The notes beneath the pieces are model-generated. The model saw only the letters and a list, made by a program, of their open reading frames with translations, had not been told where the DNA came from and searched no databases. The translations under genes and the position numbers were made by a program. From positions 4,901,501 through 4,965,500 of the forward strand of contig NZ_JALJWF010000001.1 in assembly GCF_024168645.1 (NCBI RefSeq): DNA of 64,000 nt, in the 5' to 3' direction. Shown here in pieces: positions 42,279-52,831 of the stretch. Each line of letters begins with the position of its first letter. Positions within the stretch are counted from its first letter, which is position 1. This DNA comes from Pseudomonas sp. GGS8. GTDB taxonomy: Bacteria > Pseudomonadota > Gammaproteobacteria > Pseudomonadales > Pseudomonadaceae.

Positions 42279-43475
42279 ATGTCGACCAAAATTCTCGCCA
42301 AATCCCTGGTAACCGCCGCGGTTTTACTGTCCTTGATTATTCTGGTGGTGTTGAGCGGTTGCTCCCCCGGCGCATCTGCGCCCGTGATTGAACCGGCCAA
42401 GGTGTCAGTGATCACGGTGCAACCCAAAAGCCAGGCGCTGACCACGGAGCTGGCCGGGCGCACTCAGGCGTTCATGATCGCCGAGATTCGCCCGCAGGTC
42501 GGCGGTATCGTCCAGCAACGGCTGTTTGTCGAAGGCGCCGAGGTCAAGGCCGGGCAGGCGCTGTATCAGTTGGACGCGTCCTCATACAAGGCTGCATTGG
42601 CTGAAGCACAGGCGACCCTGGCCAAGGCTCGCGCCACGTTGAAATCGGCCCAGGCCACGGCCAAGCGTGATGCCCAGTTGGCGAAGATCGATGCCATCAG
42701 CCAGCAGGACAACGAGGATGCCCAGGCCAGTCTGCTGACCGCCGAGGCTGAACTGCAAGTGGCCCAGGCCGGCGTGGATACCGCGCGTATCAACCTGGCC
42801 TATACCCGCATCAGCTCGCCCGTCAGCGGGCGCATCGAAACCTCGACGGTCACCCCCGGCGCACTGGTGGTGGCCAATCAGGACAGCGCACTGACCACGG
42901 TGCAGCAACTGGACCCGATCTACGTGGATATCACGCAATCGACCACCGAGCTGTTGCGCCTCAAGCGCGACCTCGCCAGCGGTGTACTGCAAAGCAACGG
43001 CGAGGGCGAAGCGCGGATCAGTCTCAAGCTCGACGACGGCAGCACTTACGGCCATGAGGGACGCTTGAAATTCAGCGGGGTCAGCGTCAATGAGGGCACC
43101 GGCACCGTGACCCTGCGGGCGGAAATCGCCAACCCGGAGCGGCTGTTGCTGCCGGGCATGTATGTGCGGGCGGTGCTGGAACAGGCCCGGGACGATCAAG
43201 CGATCCTGATTCCGCAGCAAGCCGTGACCCGCAGCGCCAGTGGCGTGACGTCGGTGTTGCTGGTGGTCAATGGCAAGGTCGAACAGCGTGTGCTGACTAT
43301 CGATCGCGCCGTGGGCAACCAATGGTGGGTCACCTCCGGCCTGACGGCGGGTGACCAGGTGATTGTCGAGGGCGGGCAGAAAGTGCGGGTCGGCGCCCCG
43401 GTGCTGGCGCAAAACACCGGCACTCGTAGCCGCACGCGGCAATCGGCGCCGACTGCCATTGCGCAGGAGGGTTGA
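42279..43475 (+). CDS. RND efflux periplasmic adaptor (MexA/AcrA-like lipoprotein)
   Basis: 398 residues from the ATG at 42279, with AGAGG upstream. The lipobox is LVVLSGC (Cys at about residue 27), so the protein is lipid-anchored. The hairpin domain is flanked by two lipoyl halves ([25 protein letters not shown] and [22 protein letters not shown]). Beta-barrel and membrane-proximal domains follow ([29 protein letters not shown]). It is the first gene of a complete tripartite pump operon and starts 146 bases from the divergent baeS. Confidence 0.92.
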   Translation: MSTKILAKSLVTAAVLLSLIILVVLSGCSPGASAPVIEPAKVSVITVQPKSQALTTELAGRTQAFMIAEIRPQVGGIVQQRLFVEGAEVKAGQALYQLDASSYKAALAEAQATLAKARATLKSAQATAKRDAQLAKIDAISQQDNEDAQASLLTAEAELQVAQAGVDTARINLAYTRISSPVSGRIETSTVTPGALVVANQDSALTTVQQLDPIYVDITQSTTELLRLKRDLASGVLQSNGEGEARISLKLDDGSTYGHEGRLKFSGVSVNEGTGTVTLRAEIANPERLLLPGMYVRAVLEQARDDQAILIPQQAVTRSASGVTSVLLVVNGKVEQRVLTIDRAVGNQWWVTSGLTAGDQVIVEGGQKVRVGAPVLAQNTGTRSRTRQSAPTAIAQEG

Positions 43476-43477
43476 GC

Positions 43478-46400
43478 ATGGCGCGGTTCTTTATCGATCG
43501 ACCGATTTTTGCCTGGGTCATCGCCATTGTCATCATGCTCGCCGGCGCCTTGTCGATCAGCCAACTGCCGCTGGAACAGTATCCGGACATCGCGCCACCA
43601 ACGGTACGGATCTCCGCCACCTACACCGGCGCCTCGGCCAAGACCGTGGAAAACTCGGTGACGCAGGTCATCGAACAGCAGATGAAAGGGTTGGATAACC
43701 TGACCTACATGTCGGCCTCCAGCAGTTCGGCGGGCAGCGCCAGCATCAGCCTGACCTTTGCCGCCGGCACTAACCCGGATGTGGCGCAGATGCAGGTGCA
43801 GAACAAACTGCAACAGGCCGAATCACGACTGCCGCAATCGGTGCAGAGCGAAGGCCTGACCGTGACCAAGGGCGGTTCGGACTTTCTGATGATTGCCGCC
43901 CTGGCCTCCGACAACCCAAGCGTCACCGGCACCCAGATCGGCGACTACATTTCCAGCACCTTGCTCGACCAGATCAGTCGTATCGATGGCGTCGGCGACG
44001 TGCAGACCCTCGGTTCGGGCTATGCCATGCGCATCTGGCTGGACCCGGCCCTGCTGGAAAAGTATGCGTTGATGCCCTCGGACATCAGCAGCGCCCTGGA
44101 AGCACAGAACACCGAAGTGTCCGCCGGCCAGCTCGGTGCCTTGCCGGCGGTGGCCGGGCAACAGTTGAACGCTACTATCAGCGCCCGCAGCAAGTTGCAA
44201 ACCGCCGAAGAATTTCGCAACGTCGTGGTCAAGTCCACCAGCAATGGCGCGGTGGTGCTGCTGGGGGATGTGGCGCGGGTCGAACTGGGCAGCGAAAGCT
44301 ACGACGTGAGTTCTGCCCTCAACGGCAAACCCGCTGCCGCCATGGGTGTGCAGCTCGCCGCCGGGGCCAATGCCTTGAGCGTGGGTGAGGCCGTGAAGGC
44401 CAAACTCAAGGAACTGGAGCCGTTCTACCCGGCGGAAATGCAGCTCAAGAACGTGATCGCTTACGACACGACCCCCTTTGTCAGCCTGTCCATCGAAGAG
44501 GTGGTCAAGTCTCTGGGCGAGGCGATCGTGCTGGTGGTGCTGATCATGTTCCTGTTCCTGCAGAATCTGCGGGCCACATTGATCCCGGCGATCACCGTGC
44601 CGGTGGTATTGCTGGGCACCTTTGGCGTGCTCGCGCTGTTCGGCTATTCAATCAATACCCTGACCATGTTCGCCATGGTCCTGGCTATCGGATTGCTGGT
44701 GGACGATGCCATCGTGGTGGTGGAAAACGTCGAGCGAGTGATGGGTGAGAAGGGGCTTTCGGCGCTGGCGGCGACTCGCCAGTCCATGACGGAAATCACC
44801 AGTGCGCTGATCGGCATCGCTCTGGTGCTCAGTGCCGTGTTTATTCCCATGGCGTTTTTTGGTGGCTCTACCGGGATTATCTATCGGCAGTTTTCGGTGA
44901 CCATCGTCTCGGCCATGCTCCTGTCGGTGTTGGTGGCGATGACCCTGACGCCGGCCTTGTGTGCGACCTTGCTCAAGCCGTCCGATGCCCAGGGCCATGG
45001 TGCGCAAAGCGGCTTCTTCGGCTGGTTCAACCGCAGCTTTGAACGTAGCGCCGAGCGCTATCGACAGTTGGTGGGCGGCATTCTGCAGCGTGGGCGTCGG
45101 AGCCTGCTGGTGTATGGGGTGATTTTGCTGGCGATGGGCGCTGGTTATGCCAGCCTGCCGACTTCGTTCTTGCCGGACGAAGACCAAGGCATCCTCATGG
45201 CGCAGATCCAGTTGCCGGTGGGGGCCACCGATAGCCGCACTCAGGCCGTGATGAAGCAGTTCGAGAGCTACATGCTCGAACAATCGGAAGTCGAGGCGCT
45301 GATCAGCATCAGCGGCCTGGGCATGGGTGGCAACAGCCAGAATACCGGCCGGGCTTTCATCAAACTCAAGGACTGGAACGAGCGATCGGGGAAAGGCCAG
45401 GACGCAGCCTCTATTGCCCAGCGCGCGACCCTGGCGTTGGCGAATATTAGCGATGCCAGCGTGTTTGTCATGCAGCCACCGGCCGTGCGCGGTCTGGGGC
45501 AAAGTTCGGGTTTCGACCTGCAACTCAAAGACCTTGGCGGTTTGGGGCATGACGCCCTGGTCGCGGCGCGGGAGCAGTTCATCGAACTGGCCAAAAAAGA
45601 CCCGCGCCTGCTGGGGGTTCGCAGCAATGGCCTGGACGACACACCGCAGCTCAAAGTCAGCATCGATGATCGCAAGGCCGGCGCCTTGAGCCTGAGCACC
45701 AGCGACATCAACAGCACCTTGTCCACGGCGCTGGGCGGCACTTACGTCAACGACTTCCTCAACCAGGGCCGGGTGAAGAAGGTCTACGTGCAGGGTGAGG
45801 CGTCGGCGCGGATGCAGGCGGCCGACCTGGAGCACTGGTTCGTGCGCAACAGCAAAGGCGAGATGGTGCCGTTTTCCTCGTTCGCCAGCAGCGCGTGGAG
45901 CTATGGCTCGCCGTTGCTGGAGCGCTACAACGGCAATGCCTCGCTGGAGGTGGTCGGCGATCCGGCACCGGGGGTGAGTTCCGGGGTTGCGATGGATGCG
46001 GTGGAAGCGATCATCAAACAACTGCCCGAAGGCATCGGCTACGAGTGGACCGGACAGTCATATCAACTGCGCTTGTCCGGCTCCCAGGCGCCGCTGTTGT
46101 ACGGGATTTCGGTGCTGTTTGTGTTCCTCTGCCTGGCGGCGTTGTACGAGAGTTGGTCGGTGCCGTTCTCGGTGATGCTGGTGGTGCCGTTGGGGGTGGT
46201 CGGCGCGGTGCTGGCGACCCGCTTCAGTGGTTTGAGCAACGATGTGTACTTCCAGGTTGGGCTGTTGACCACGGTGGGACTGGCGGCGAAGAACGCGATT
46301 CTGATCGTCGAGTTTGCCAAGCACCTGCAAGAGCAGGGCAACAGCCTGCGGGACGCGACTCTGACCGCCGTGCGCCAACGCCTGCGACCGATCTTGATGA

Positions 46401-46624
46401 CGTCTTTGGCCTTCATGTTCGGCGTGCTGCCACTGGCGTTGAGTTCCGGCGCCGGTTCTGCCGGGCGCCAGGCCATCGGCACTGGCGTGCTGGGGGGCAT
46501 GTTCAGCGCCACCGTGCTGGGGATCTTCTTTGTGCCGCTGTTCTTCGTGCTGATCCGTCGCCGTTTCGGTCGTGGATCCCCCGCAACAACCGCCAACCCA
46601 ACCGCCCAGAAAGGTGATGCATGA
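43478..46624 (+). CDS. RND multidrug efflux pump inner-membrane transporter (HAE1 family)
   Basis: 1048 residues from the ATG at 43478, with AGGAGG eight bases upstream; a TTG two codons earlier is the alternative. It begins [20 protein letters not shown], the standard HAE1 start. It shows twelve spans, the proton-relay Asp pair in [14 protein letters not shown] and the family segment [21 protein letters not shown]. Length and motifs fit MexB, MexF and AcrB relatives that export antibiotics, solvents and biocides. The substrate range cannot be read. Its stop overlaps the outer-membrane gene as ATGA. Confidence 0.93.
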   Translation: MARFFIDRPIFAWVIAIVIMLAGALSISQLPLEQYPDIAPPTVRISATYTGASAKTVENSVTQVIEQQMKGLDNLTYMSASSSSAGSASISLTFAAGTNPDVAQMQVQNKLQQAESRLPQSVQSEGLTVTKGGSDFLMIAALASDNPSVTGTQIGDYISSTLLDQISRIDGVGDVQTLGSGYAMRIWLDPALLEKYALMPSDISSALEAQNTEVSAGQLGALPAVAGQQLNATISARSKLQTAEEFRNVVVKSTSNGAVVLLGDVARVELGSESYDVSSALNGKPAAAMGVQLAAGANALSVGEAVKAKLKELEPFYPAEMQLKNVIAYDTTPFVSLSIEEVVKSLGEAIVLVVLIMFLFLQNLRATLIPAITVPVVLLGTFGVLALFGYSINTLTMFAMVLAIGLLVDDAIVVVENVERVMGEKGLSALAATRQSMTEITSALIGIALVLSAVFIPMAFFGGSTGIIYRQFSVTIVSAMLLSVLVAMTLTPALCATLLKPSDAQGHGAQSGFFGWFNRSFERSAERYRQLVGGILQRGRRSLLVYGVILLAMGAGYASLPTSFLPDEDQGILMAQIQLPVGATDSRTQAVMKQFESYMLEQSEVEALISISGLGMGGNSQNTGRAFIKLKDWNERSGKGQDAASIAQRATLALANISDASVFVMQPPAVRGLGQSSGFDLQLKDLGGLGHDALVAAREQFIELAKKDPRLLGVRSNGLDDTPQLKVSIDDRKAGALSLSTSDINSTLSTALGGTYVNDFLNQGRVKKVYVQGEASARMQAADLEHWFVRNSKGEMVPFSSFASSAWSYGSPLLERYNGNASLEVVGDPAPGVSSGVAMDAVEAIIKQLPEGIGYEWTGQSYQLRLSGSQAPLLYGISVLFVFLCLAALYESWSVPFSVMLVVPLGVVGAVLATRFSGLSNDVYFQVGLLTTVGLAAKNAILIVEFAKHLQEQGNSLRDATLTAVRQRLRPILMTSLAFMFGVLPLALSSGAGSAGRQAIGTGVLGGMFSATVLGIFFVPLFFVLIRRRFGRGSPATTANPTAQKGDA

Positions 46625-48006
46625 TCAAGTTTCATTGGCCCTTGTTGGCTGCTCTGGCGTTACTCAGTGGTTGTGTCAATCTGGCGCCGCAGTATCAGCG
46701 CCCCGAAGCGCCGGTTGCCGGGCAATGGTTGCCGTCGACCAGCGCGCCTTCAGGCGATGTGGCGGCGGATATTCACTGGCAGCAATTTTTTACCGACAGT
46801 CGTCTGGCGCGCTTGCAGACCCTGGCCCTGACCAACAACCGTGATTTGCGTCTGGCCAGCCTGAACATCGAAAAGGCCCAGGCTCAATATCGCATTCAAC
46901 GGGCGTCGGCGTTTCCCACCATCGATGCCGGCGTCAGCGGCACACATAGCCGCACGTCCAGCAGCGGCACGGCGAGCACCAGTCATGAGTACAGTGCGCA
47001 ACTGGGGCTGAGCAGTTATGAACTGGATGTGTTCGGGCGAGTACAGAACCTTCAGGACGAATCGCTGGAGGACTATCTGGCACTGACCGAAACCCGGCGT
47101 AGCACCCAGATCAGCCTGGTGGCTGAAGTGGCCACGGCCTGGCTGACCCTGGCGGCGGACAACGAGCGTTTGCAACTGGCCCAGGAAACCCTGCGCAGCC
47201 AACAGGCAACCTACGAACTGACTCAACGCAGCCATGCCTTGGGTGGCTCTTCCGGCTTGGCCCTGGCCCAGGCGCAAACCACTGTGGAGTCGGCCCGAGG
47301 CGATGTGGCGGTCTACGCCAGTCAGATTCTCCAGGACCGCAATGCCTTGCGCTTGCTGGTCGGCAGCGATATCCCCGATGAATTGCTGCCCGGCGCGAGC
47401 CTGCAATCGGTCGCGCTGCTGGTGCAGGTGCCGGACGAGTTACCGTCCAGTCTGTTGCAACGGCGCCCGGATGTGCTGGCCGCCGAACACACCCTCAAGT
47501 CGGCCAACATCGACATTGGCGCGGCTCGGGCGGCGTTCTTTCCGAGCATCAGCCTGACTGCCAATGCCGGTTCTGCGAGTTCGGCGTTGTCCGGTCTGTT
47601 CAAGTCCGGCAGCGGCGCCTGGACCTTCGCCCCGAGCGTCAGCCTGCCGATCTTCGATGCCGGCAGCAACCGCGCGACGCTGGATGCGGCCAAGGTCGAG
47701 CGTGAAATTCAGGTGCAGACCTACCAGCAAACCTTACAGACTGCCTTCAAGGAAGTGGCCGATGCGCTGGCGGTGCGCAGCACCCTGGACCAACGCCTGA
47801 CGGCGCAGCAAGCCTTGACCGACGCCAGCCGTAAAAGCTTTGAACTGGCCGACGCGCTCTATCGAGGTGGCTCGCAAAGCTACCTCGAAGCGCTGGACGC
47901 CCAGCGTTCGTTGTACAGCGCCCAACAGGACCTGATCACCCTGCGTCTGGCCGAGCAGAGTAATCGGGTGACGTTGTACAAGGTGATGGGGGGCGGCTGG
48001 AATTAA
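46621..48006 (+). CDS. Outer-membrane efflux lipoprotein (OprM/NodT family)
   Basis: 461 residues. The signal peptide ends in a lipobox (LLSGC, Cys18). Two OEP repeats give the TolC-like fold, with typical segments [69 protein letters not shown]. It completes the tripartite pump with the adaptor and transporter encoded upstream and is ATGA-coupled to the transporter gene. A REPIN lies 40 bases after its stop. Confidence 0.92.
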   Translation: MIKFHWPLLAALALLSGCVNLAPQYQRPEAPVAGQWLPSTSAPSGDVAADIHWQQFFTDSRLARLQTLALTNNRDLRLASLNIEKAQAQYRIQRASAFPTIDAGVSGTHSRTSSSGTASTSHEYSAQLGLSSYELDVFGRVQNLQDESLEDYLALTETRRSTQISLVAEVATAWLTLAADNERLQLAQETLRSQQATYELTQRSHALGGSSGLALAQAQTTVESARGDVAVYASQILQDRNALRLLVGSDIPDELLPGASLQSVALLVQVPDELPSSLLQRRPDVLAAEHTLKSANIDIGAARAAFFPSISLTANAGSASSALSGLFKSGSGAWTFAPSVSLPIFDAGSNRATLDAAKVEREIQVQTYQQTLQTAFKEVADALAVRSTLDQRLTAQQALTDASRKSFELADALYRGGSQSYLEALDAQRSLYSAQQDLITLRLAEQSNRVTLYKVMGGGWN

Positions 48007-48046
48007 TGTTCGCGATAGTGGTCTGGCAGGCGACATGGATGTCGGC

Positions 48047-48158
48047 GGTGATGGCCTCATCGCGGGCAAGCCCGCTCCCACAGGGGTTGTGTGTCGAGCC
48101 GAATATTCGGGGCAGTGCAGTTCAAAAATGTGGGAGCGAGCCTGCTCGCGATGAGGCC
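48047..48158. repeat. REPIN between efflux operon and lactate permease gene
   Basis: CGCGGGCAAGCCCGCTCCCAC near 48061-48081 and GTGGGAGCGAGCCTGCTCGCG near 48130-48150 form an inverted REP pair; the second unit has base changes against the first. Between them CCGAATATTCGG is a perfect 12-base palindrome. The two genes converge here, so the element may also end both transcripts. Confidence 0.82.
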
Positions 48159-48172
48159 CGCAACCCTCTGGA

Positions 48173-49936
48173 TCAGTGCCCGCCCACCACCAGATGGCTG
48201 AACGGCGCCACATACGCCTGCAACGTCACCAGCCCGCCGACCAGAATCGCCAGCACCACGGAGTGGAAAAACACGTAGCGCAGGATTTCCCCTTCATGGC
48301 CGTACCAACGGGTGGCGGTGGACGCGACCACAATCGACTGGGCGTCGACCATCTTGCCCATGACCCCGCCGGAACTGTTGGCGGCGGCCATCAGCACCGG
48401 GCTCAGGCCCAGTTGCTCGGAGGTTACCCGTTGCAAGCCGCCGAACAGCACGTTGGAGGCCGTGTCCGAGCCCGTCAGGGCCACGCCGAGCCAGCCGAGC
48501 AGGGTGCCGAACATCGGGTAGAAAATGCCCGTTGCGGCGAAGGCCAAACCCATGGTGGCGTCGAGGCCCGAGTAGCGGGTCAGAAAGCCCAGGGCGAGCA
48601 TCGCCACAATGGTGATGAGCGAATAGCGCACCACCCACAGCGTTCGCACGTAATGGTTCAGCAGTTGCGGGATGGAATAGCCCATCAGCAGCCCGCCGAG
48701 AATCGCCGCAAGCAAGATGCCGCTACCGGTGCTGGTGAACCAGGTGAATTTGTAGATCGCGTCCTCGGTTTTCGGCGCGGGCACCACGGGCGGGACCTTC
48801 TCGATCTGTTGGTGAATTGTGGTGAAGGTCACGATTGGCGCAAAGATCGGGTTGGCCTCGAGCATCGGTTTGCCCTGAGGATCAAGCTTGGCCGAGTGGG
48901 TTTGCGGATCCATCGCCGGGCGGGTATCGAACAGGTTTTTGAAGCTCTGAGTGCCCCAGGCAAAAACGAACACCGTGAGGATGATCCATGGCATCCATGC
49001 GCGCATTACGGCAGGTTTTGCATCGCTGGCAAAGGTCGCGCTGGCGACGGGTTTTTCGTCATGCTCCTGGGCTATTTTGGAGTTGTCGACTCGCCCTGAC
49101 AGGGCGGCTGAGGTATGCACCGTGGCCGGTTTCCAGACCCTGAGAAAACCGGTCAGGCAGGCCATGGAAATCAGTGCTGCGATGACGTCTACCAGCATCG
49201 GCCCGTGGTAGTTGGACACGAGGAATTGCGGTATGGCGAAGCTGACTCCGGCCACCAGAATCGCCGGCCAGATTTCCAGCATCTTGCGCCAGCCAGCGAA
49301 GGCCCAGATCAGCCAGAACGGCACGATCACGGAGAAGAATGGCAACTGCCGACCGACCATCATCGACAGCTCCATTTCATCCAGCCCGGTCACTTTGGCC
49401 AGGGTGATGACGGGCGTGCCCAGAGCACCGAACGCCACCGGCGCGGTATTGGCGATCAACGCCAGGCCAGACGCGGCCAGGGGCGAGAAACCCAACCCGA
49501 TCAAAATGGCCCCGGTCACCGCCACGGGGGTGCCGAAGCCGGCGGCCCCTTCGAAGAAAGCACCGAAACAGAAGGCAATCAGCAGCAATTGCAGACGTCG
49601 ATCATCGGTGATGCGCGCCAGGGAGTCTTGCAGCACTTTGAACGAGCCATTCTCGGTGGTCAGCCGATGCAGGAAAATAATGTTGAGCACGATCCAGCCA
49701 ATCGGCAACAGACCGTTGGCGGCGCCGAACAGTGCGGCCGAGCCGGCCATCTTCGCGGGCATGCCGAAGGCGAAAATCGCCATCAACAAGGCCGAGCCCA
49801 GGGCCAGCAGCGCAGCCAGATGCGCCTTGATGTGGAAAAACGCCAGGGAAACCAGCATCACCACCACCGGCACCGCCGCCATGAGGGTTGATAGCACGGG
49901 GTTACCGAAGGGGTCATAGATTTGCTGCCAGACCAT
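48173..49936 (-). CDS. lldP: L-lactate permease
   Basis: 587 residues with many hydrophobic spans, of the LctP family. Typical segments are FFEGAAGFGTPVAVTGAILIGLG, TAPVAFGALGTPVITLAKVTGL and GSDTASNVLFGGLQ near the C-terminus. It imports lactate, and often glycolate, by proton symport. It is some 20-35 residues longer than common LldP proteins, mostly in the loop around residues 330-380. The usual lldD/lldR/dld partners are not adjacent, so this may be a second, separately controlled copy. A CCCC-GTT-GGGG hairpin sits about 35 bases before the start, which has AGAGGTGG upstream. Confidence 0.88.
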   Translation of the reverse strand: MVWQQIYDPFGNPVLSTLMAAVPVVVMLVSLAFFHIKAHLAALLALGSALLMAIFAFGMPAKMAGSAALFGAANGLLPIGWIVLNIIFLHRLTTENGSFKVLQDSLARITDDRRLQLLLIAFCFGAFFEGAAGFGTPVAVTGAILIGLGFSPLAASGLALIANTAPVAFGALGTPVITLAKVTGLDEMELSMMVGRQLPFFSVIVPFWLIWAFAGWRKMLEIWPAILVAGVSFAIPQFLVSNYHGPMLVDVIAALISMACLTGFLRVWKPATVHTSAALSGRVDNSKIAQEHDEKPVASATFASDAKPAVMRAWMPWIILTVFVFAWGTQSFKNLFDTRPAMDPQTHSAKLDPQGKPMLEANPIFAPIVTFTTIHQQIEKVPPVVPAPKTEDAIYKFTWFTSTGSGILLAAILGGLLMGYSIPQLLNHYVRTLWVVRYSLITIVAMLALGFLTRYSGLDATMGLAFAATGIFYPMFGTLLGWLGVALTGSDTASNVLFGGLQRVTSEQLGLSPVLMAAANSSGGVMGKMVDAQSIVVASTATRWYGHEGEILRYVFFHSVVLAILVGGLVTLQAYVAPFSHLVVGGH

Positions 49937-50061
49937 GTTCCACCTCTGCTTTTTATTGTCGGTAGCGCAGGTCCCCGTTGGGGGGAGGTGGCTTGAGTAT
50001 AGGTGGCATTACGCTGCTGTTCTGGCGGGTACTTGCCAGCCGTTCGATGTGCTTCAGGCTT

Positions 50062-50694
50062 CTAGGCTCTCCCGAGGCGCGCGCTCCTTTCGACCATCGC
50101 CACGATCGTTTCGAAGAGCTCGTCCTGTGCCTGCTCCGCGGTGATTTCTCCGGTCGCGGCGGCATGGGACAGCGCCTCGGCGGCACCCAGCATCGCCCGA
50201 AGCCTCGCTGGCGCGATATCACCGGTTCCGGCGAAGGGGAGCAGGGCGTTGCGGCACTTGTCCATGAAGATCGCTTCGTACTCGCGCTTGATCTTTTCCA
50301 GCTCGGGCGAGCTCGTCAGCGCCGCGATCACGCCCGGTATCTCGCGGCCCTGAAGCAGAACGCAGTCGACATAAGACGAGGCGATGACCATTGCCTTACT
50401 GGCCAGTGTCGGTTCACTGGTTTCAAGCGCGGCATCCATGAGCGCGGTCTGACGCGCGTCGAATTCCTGATAGAGCACCGCCAGTAACCCGGGGCGGGTG
50501 GTGAAGTGGTCGTAAACCACCGGTTTTGTCACCCCCGCCTGTTCGGCGAGCCGGCCAAGCGTCAACGCGTCCGTGCCTTCCTCTCGAACGAGTTGCCAGG
50601 CGACATCCAGCAACTGGCGCAGACGCTCCTCCCGCGACATCCGACGGCGCGGTTGCGGGTTGGAATCCTGCTCGGGTGTTTCGGTGCTTGACAT
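50062..50694 (-). CDS. TetR-family repressor
   Basis: 210 residues from the ATG at 50694; the frame extends to 50769 but would include the operator region. The N-terminal helix-turn-helix has EEGTDALTLGRLAEQAGVTKPVVYDHF. The C-terminal half is a helical ligand-binding domain without a recognisable ligand signature. It is divergent from the quinone-reductase-like gene at 50795, the usual layout for a TetR repressor and its target. Repeats at 50702-50740 between the two genes are the likely operator. Confidence 0.87.
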   Translation of the reverse strand: MSSTETPEQDSNPQPRRRMSREERLRQLLDVAWQLVREEGTDALTLGRLAEQAGVTKPVVYDHFTTRPGLLAVLYQEFDARQTALMDAALETSEPTLASKAMVIASSYVDCVLLQGREIPGVIAALTSSPELEKIKREYEAIFMDKCRNALLPFAGTGDIAPARLRAMLGAAEALSHAAATGEITAEQAQDELFETIVAMVERSARLGRA

Positions 50695-50701
50695 GGCTAT
50701 A

Positions 50702-50740
50702 TACCAAAAGTAGCTTACTGGGCGTAACTTACCAAGAGTA
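50702..50740. promoter_or_regulatory. Repeated operator-like sites between TetR and reductase genes
   Basis: TACCAAAAGTA (50702-50712) and TACCAAGAGTA (50730-50740) are direct repeats 28 bases apart with one mismatch. Between them GTAGCTTAC (50710-50718) and GTAACTTAC (50724-50732) are near-palindromic 9-mers 14 bases apart, differing at one base. Two TetR dimers binding here would block both promoters. TATATAAGG at about 50739-50747 may be part of the reductase -10 region. Confidence 0.6.
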
Positions 50741-50794
50741 TATAAGGCTCGCCTTTCACCCTCAATCACTCATTCCGTAGCAGGAGTCTTCGTC

Positions 50795-51448
50795 ATGCAC
50801 GCACTCATCGTTGTGGCTCACCATGATCCCCGGTCGCTCACCCATAGCCTCGCGAGGTACATCGCTGAAGGTGTATCCGAGGCAGATTCCGACCACTCTT
50901 TCGAACTCGCGGACCTCTGGGCGCAAGGGTTCGATCCGCGATTCGGCGCGGCCGATCTCGCCGTCCATCACCGCGAAGCACTGCCGCCCGCCGATGTGGC
51001 CGCCGAGCAGGCGCGAATCGATCGCGCCGATGCGTTGGTGCTGGTTTATCCGGTTTATTGGTGGTCGATGCCAGCGTTGCTCAAAGGCTGGATCGACCGT
51101 GTGTTCGCCAATGGCTGGGCGTTCGATTTCACGGCGGATGCCAAGTTAGAGAAGAAGCTTCGCCACCTGCGGGTTCATCTGGTGGGTGTTGGCGGTGCCG
51201 ACGCAGGAACCTATGCGCGCCACGGTTATGCCGACGCCATGAAGACGCAGATCGACCATGGGATCTTCGACTATTGCGGTGCTTGCGTGGTGACGTCCGA
51301 GTTGCTGCTCGAGTCGGAAATCCAGGACCCGACGGTTCATCTGGAGGCTGCGCGTGCGATCGGTCGTGAGCTTTTCGCTGCCTCCGGGCGCCGCGACGTG
51401 GGCCAGGATGTTCAGCGTTGCCGAGCGGTCGGCGCCGAGGCTTTTTGA
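50795..51448 (+). CDS. NAD(P)H dehydrogenase (quinone), flavodoxin-like fold
   Basis: 217 residues of the NQO1/KefF/MdaB family; CAGGAG precedes the ATG. The N-terminus MHALIVVAHHDPRSLTHSLA is the FMN/FAD phosphate-binding strand and loop. LVLVYPVYWWSMPALLKGWIDRVFANGWAF is the family hallmark. Such enzymes reduce quinones by two electrons and protect against electrophiles. Divergent TetR control suggests induction by a quinone or related compound. A terminator-like hairpin follows at 51454-51477. Confidence 0.88.
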   Translation: MHALIVVAHHDPRSLTHSLARYIAEGVSEADSDHSFELADLWAQGFDPRFGAADLAVHHREALPPADVAAEQARIDRADALVLVYPVYWWSMPALLKGWIDRVFANGWAFDFTADAKLEKKLRHLRVHLVGVGGADAGTYARHGYADAMKTQIDHGIFDYCGACVVTSELLLESEIQDPTVHLEAARAIGRELFAASGRRDVGQDVQRCRAVGAEAF

Positions 51449-51453
51449 CAGGC

Positions 51454-51477
51454 AAAAAAAGAGCCTCAAAGCTCTTT
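51454..51477 (-). terminator. Intrinsic terminator, best on the minus strand
   Basis: AAAGAGC (51458-51464) and GCTCTTT (51471-51477) are exact inverted arms. Read on the minus strand the stem is followed by a run of seven T, a strong terminator. It would end a transcript coming from the methyltransferase gene or from the structured stretch at 51480-51691. On the plus strand the T-run is too short for a firm call. Confidence 0.75.
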
Positions 51478-51479
51478 GA

Positions 51480-51691
51480 TGGGGAGGAAGTAGAGCCGAG
51501 AGGCTCAAGATGCGCATGAAACAAGGGGTGGGCTTATTGGGGTTCAGTTCACCCACCACTTACGCAACGGCTTTAAACCTCCAACCGCTGCGTATCATTA
51601 TCGTAGGAAGCCGCGGGTTCGGGCTCAAGTACCATTAGTCTGCTGAGTCTGGCCGGCCTGCCTGGTGTTGAATCACCATTTTGATTTTCAA
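51480..51691 (-). ncRNA. Possible structured RNA or long 3' UTR
   Basis: No protein gene is supported in these 212 bases. On the minus strand CGCAGCGGTT and AGCCGTTGCG pair over about 10 bases with one wobble (51563-51592). GAGCCTCTCGGCTC makes a second stem (51494-51507), and an intrinsic terminator follows at 51454-51477. This could be a small RNA, or the 3' UTR of the methyltransferase gene. I do not recognise the RNA, and no promoter was found. Confidence 0.3.
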
Positions 51692-52630
51692 CTACCCCTG
51701 TCTGAACACCAACGCCTTCAACCCGCACTCAACATCGGCGTCGGGAAATTCCGGTGGGTTTTCCAACCGCTGCTCAAACCGCAGGCTCGGCGCTTCGCGG
51801 GTGACGCCATCGATGAGGAAGTCCGCGCCGAAAGCCGGGTCGTTCATGCAGGCCAAAACCGTACCCTGAGGGCGGAGCAACTCTGGCAGACGGCGCAGCA
51901 CACGCTGATAGTCCTTGCTCAGCAGAAAACTGCCTTTCTGAAAGGACGGTGGGTCGATGATCACCAGATCGTAAGGGCCGCTATTGATCACTTTGCCCCA
52001 GGACTTGAACAGGTCGTGGCCAAGAAAACTGACTTTGCTCAAGTCATGGCCATTGAGCCGATGATTGTCGCGGCCACGGCTCAGGGCCGCGCGGGACATG
52101 TCCAGGTTGACCACATGCGCTGCGCCTCCGGCAATGGCGGCCACCGAAAACCCACAGGTATAGGCGAACAGGTTCAACACCCGCTTGCCATCCGAATTGG
52201 CCCGCACCCAATCGCGGCCGTAGCGCATGTCGAGAAACAGGCCGGTGTTCTGTTTGCGGCCCAGGTCCACGCGATACTGCAAACCGCCCTCGGTGATCGT
52301 CATTTCCTCGATCGGCTCCCCGAGCAGCCATTCGGTGGTGCTCTCCTGCAGATAGCGATGTTGCAGGAGCAAGGTATGCGCACCGGAGGTTTTCCACGCA
52401 GGCGACTGTGTGATCGCCATCAGTCGCTGCTTCAAATCGTCCAGTTGCGACGCTTGCGGCTCCTTGAACACGCAGACCAGCACCACGCCCTGGAGCCAGT
52501 CGACGGTCAATTGCTCCAGCCCCGGCCAGCAGCGGCCACGGCCGTGGAACAGCCGACGGGTTTCTGCGGGTGCTGCCGCAAGCGCTGTGAGCAAATGGTC
52601 GTGGAGGATGGAGAGGGCGTCTGGATTCAT
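51692..52630 (-). CDS. SAM-dependent methyltransferase, RlmI/RlmK-like
   Basis: 312 residues from the ATG at 52630; the frame opens at 52672. The N-terminal half is a small beta-rich domain. A methyltransferase domain follows: motif I VLNLFAYTCGFSVAAIAGGA, acidic end of strand 2 VNLDMS, NHRLNG, and motif IV VIIDPPSFQKGSF. The DPPSF motif and domain order match 23S rRNA cytosine-C5 methyltransferases of the RlmI/RlmK group. Substrate specificity is not proven; relatives in Pseudomonas are annotated only as class I methyltransferases. Confidence 0.85.
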   Translation of the reverse strand: MNPDALSILHDHLLTALAAAPAETRRLFHGRGRCWPGLEQLTVDWLQGVVLVCVFKEPQASQLDDLKQRLMAITQSPAWKTSGAHTLLLQHRYLQESTTEWLLGEPIEEMTITEGGLQYRVDLGRKQNTGLFLDMRYGRDWVRANSDGKRVLNLFAYTCGFSVAAIAGGAAHVVNLDMSRAALSRGRDNHRLNGHDLSKVSFLGHDLFKSWGKVINSGPYDLVIIDPPSFQKGSFLLSKDYQRVLRRLPELLRPQGTVLACMNDPAFGADFLIDGVTREAPSLRFEQRLENPPEFPDADVECGLKALVFRQG

Positions 52631-52831
52631 CGGGCAGGGTCGGTCATGTGGAAAGGGCGGCATTTTAACCACAATTATGCGCGGACAAACGGTCGGGTTT
52701 ACCGGCCTGGACGGAGAATGTCCTGGATAGGTGTATCAAAAATGAATTTTCCCTGAAGTCCGCTGTTCATACCTGTAGGTGGCGGATTTGAGCCTGCGAA
52801 ACTATTTGCGCAATCAGGGAGTGGCACAGTC

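Noticed and set aside
41065..42312. Plus-strand open frame of 415 codons opposite baeS
   Set aside because: Shadow of the kinase gene; low-complexity Gln/Arg/His composition and no start signal.
44648..46021. Minus-strand open frame of 457 codons inside the RND transporter gene
   Set aside because: Antisense shadow caused by high GC; the plus-strand RND protein is complete and well conserved.
51480..51691. tmRNA or tRNA in the gap after the quinone reductase gene
   Set aside because: No tRNA-like ends, CCA, T-loop or tag-coding sequence are seen; only generic stems and a terminator.
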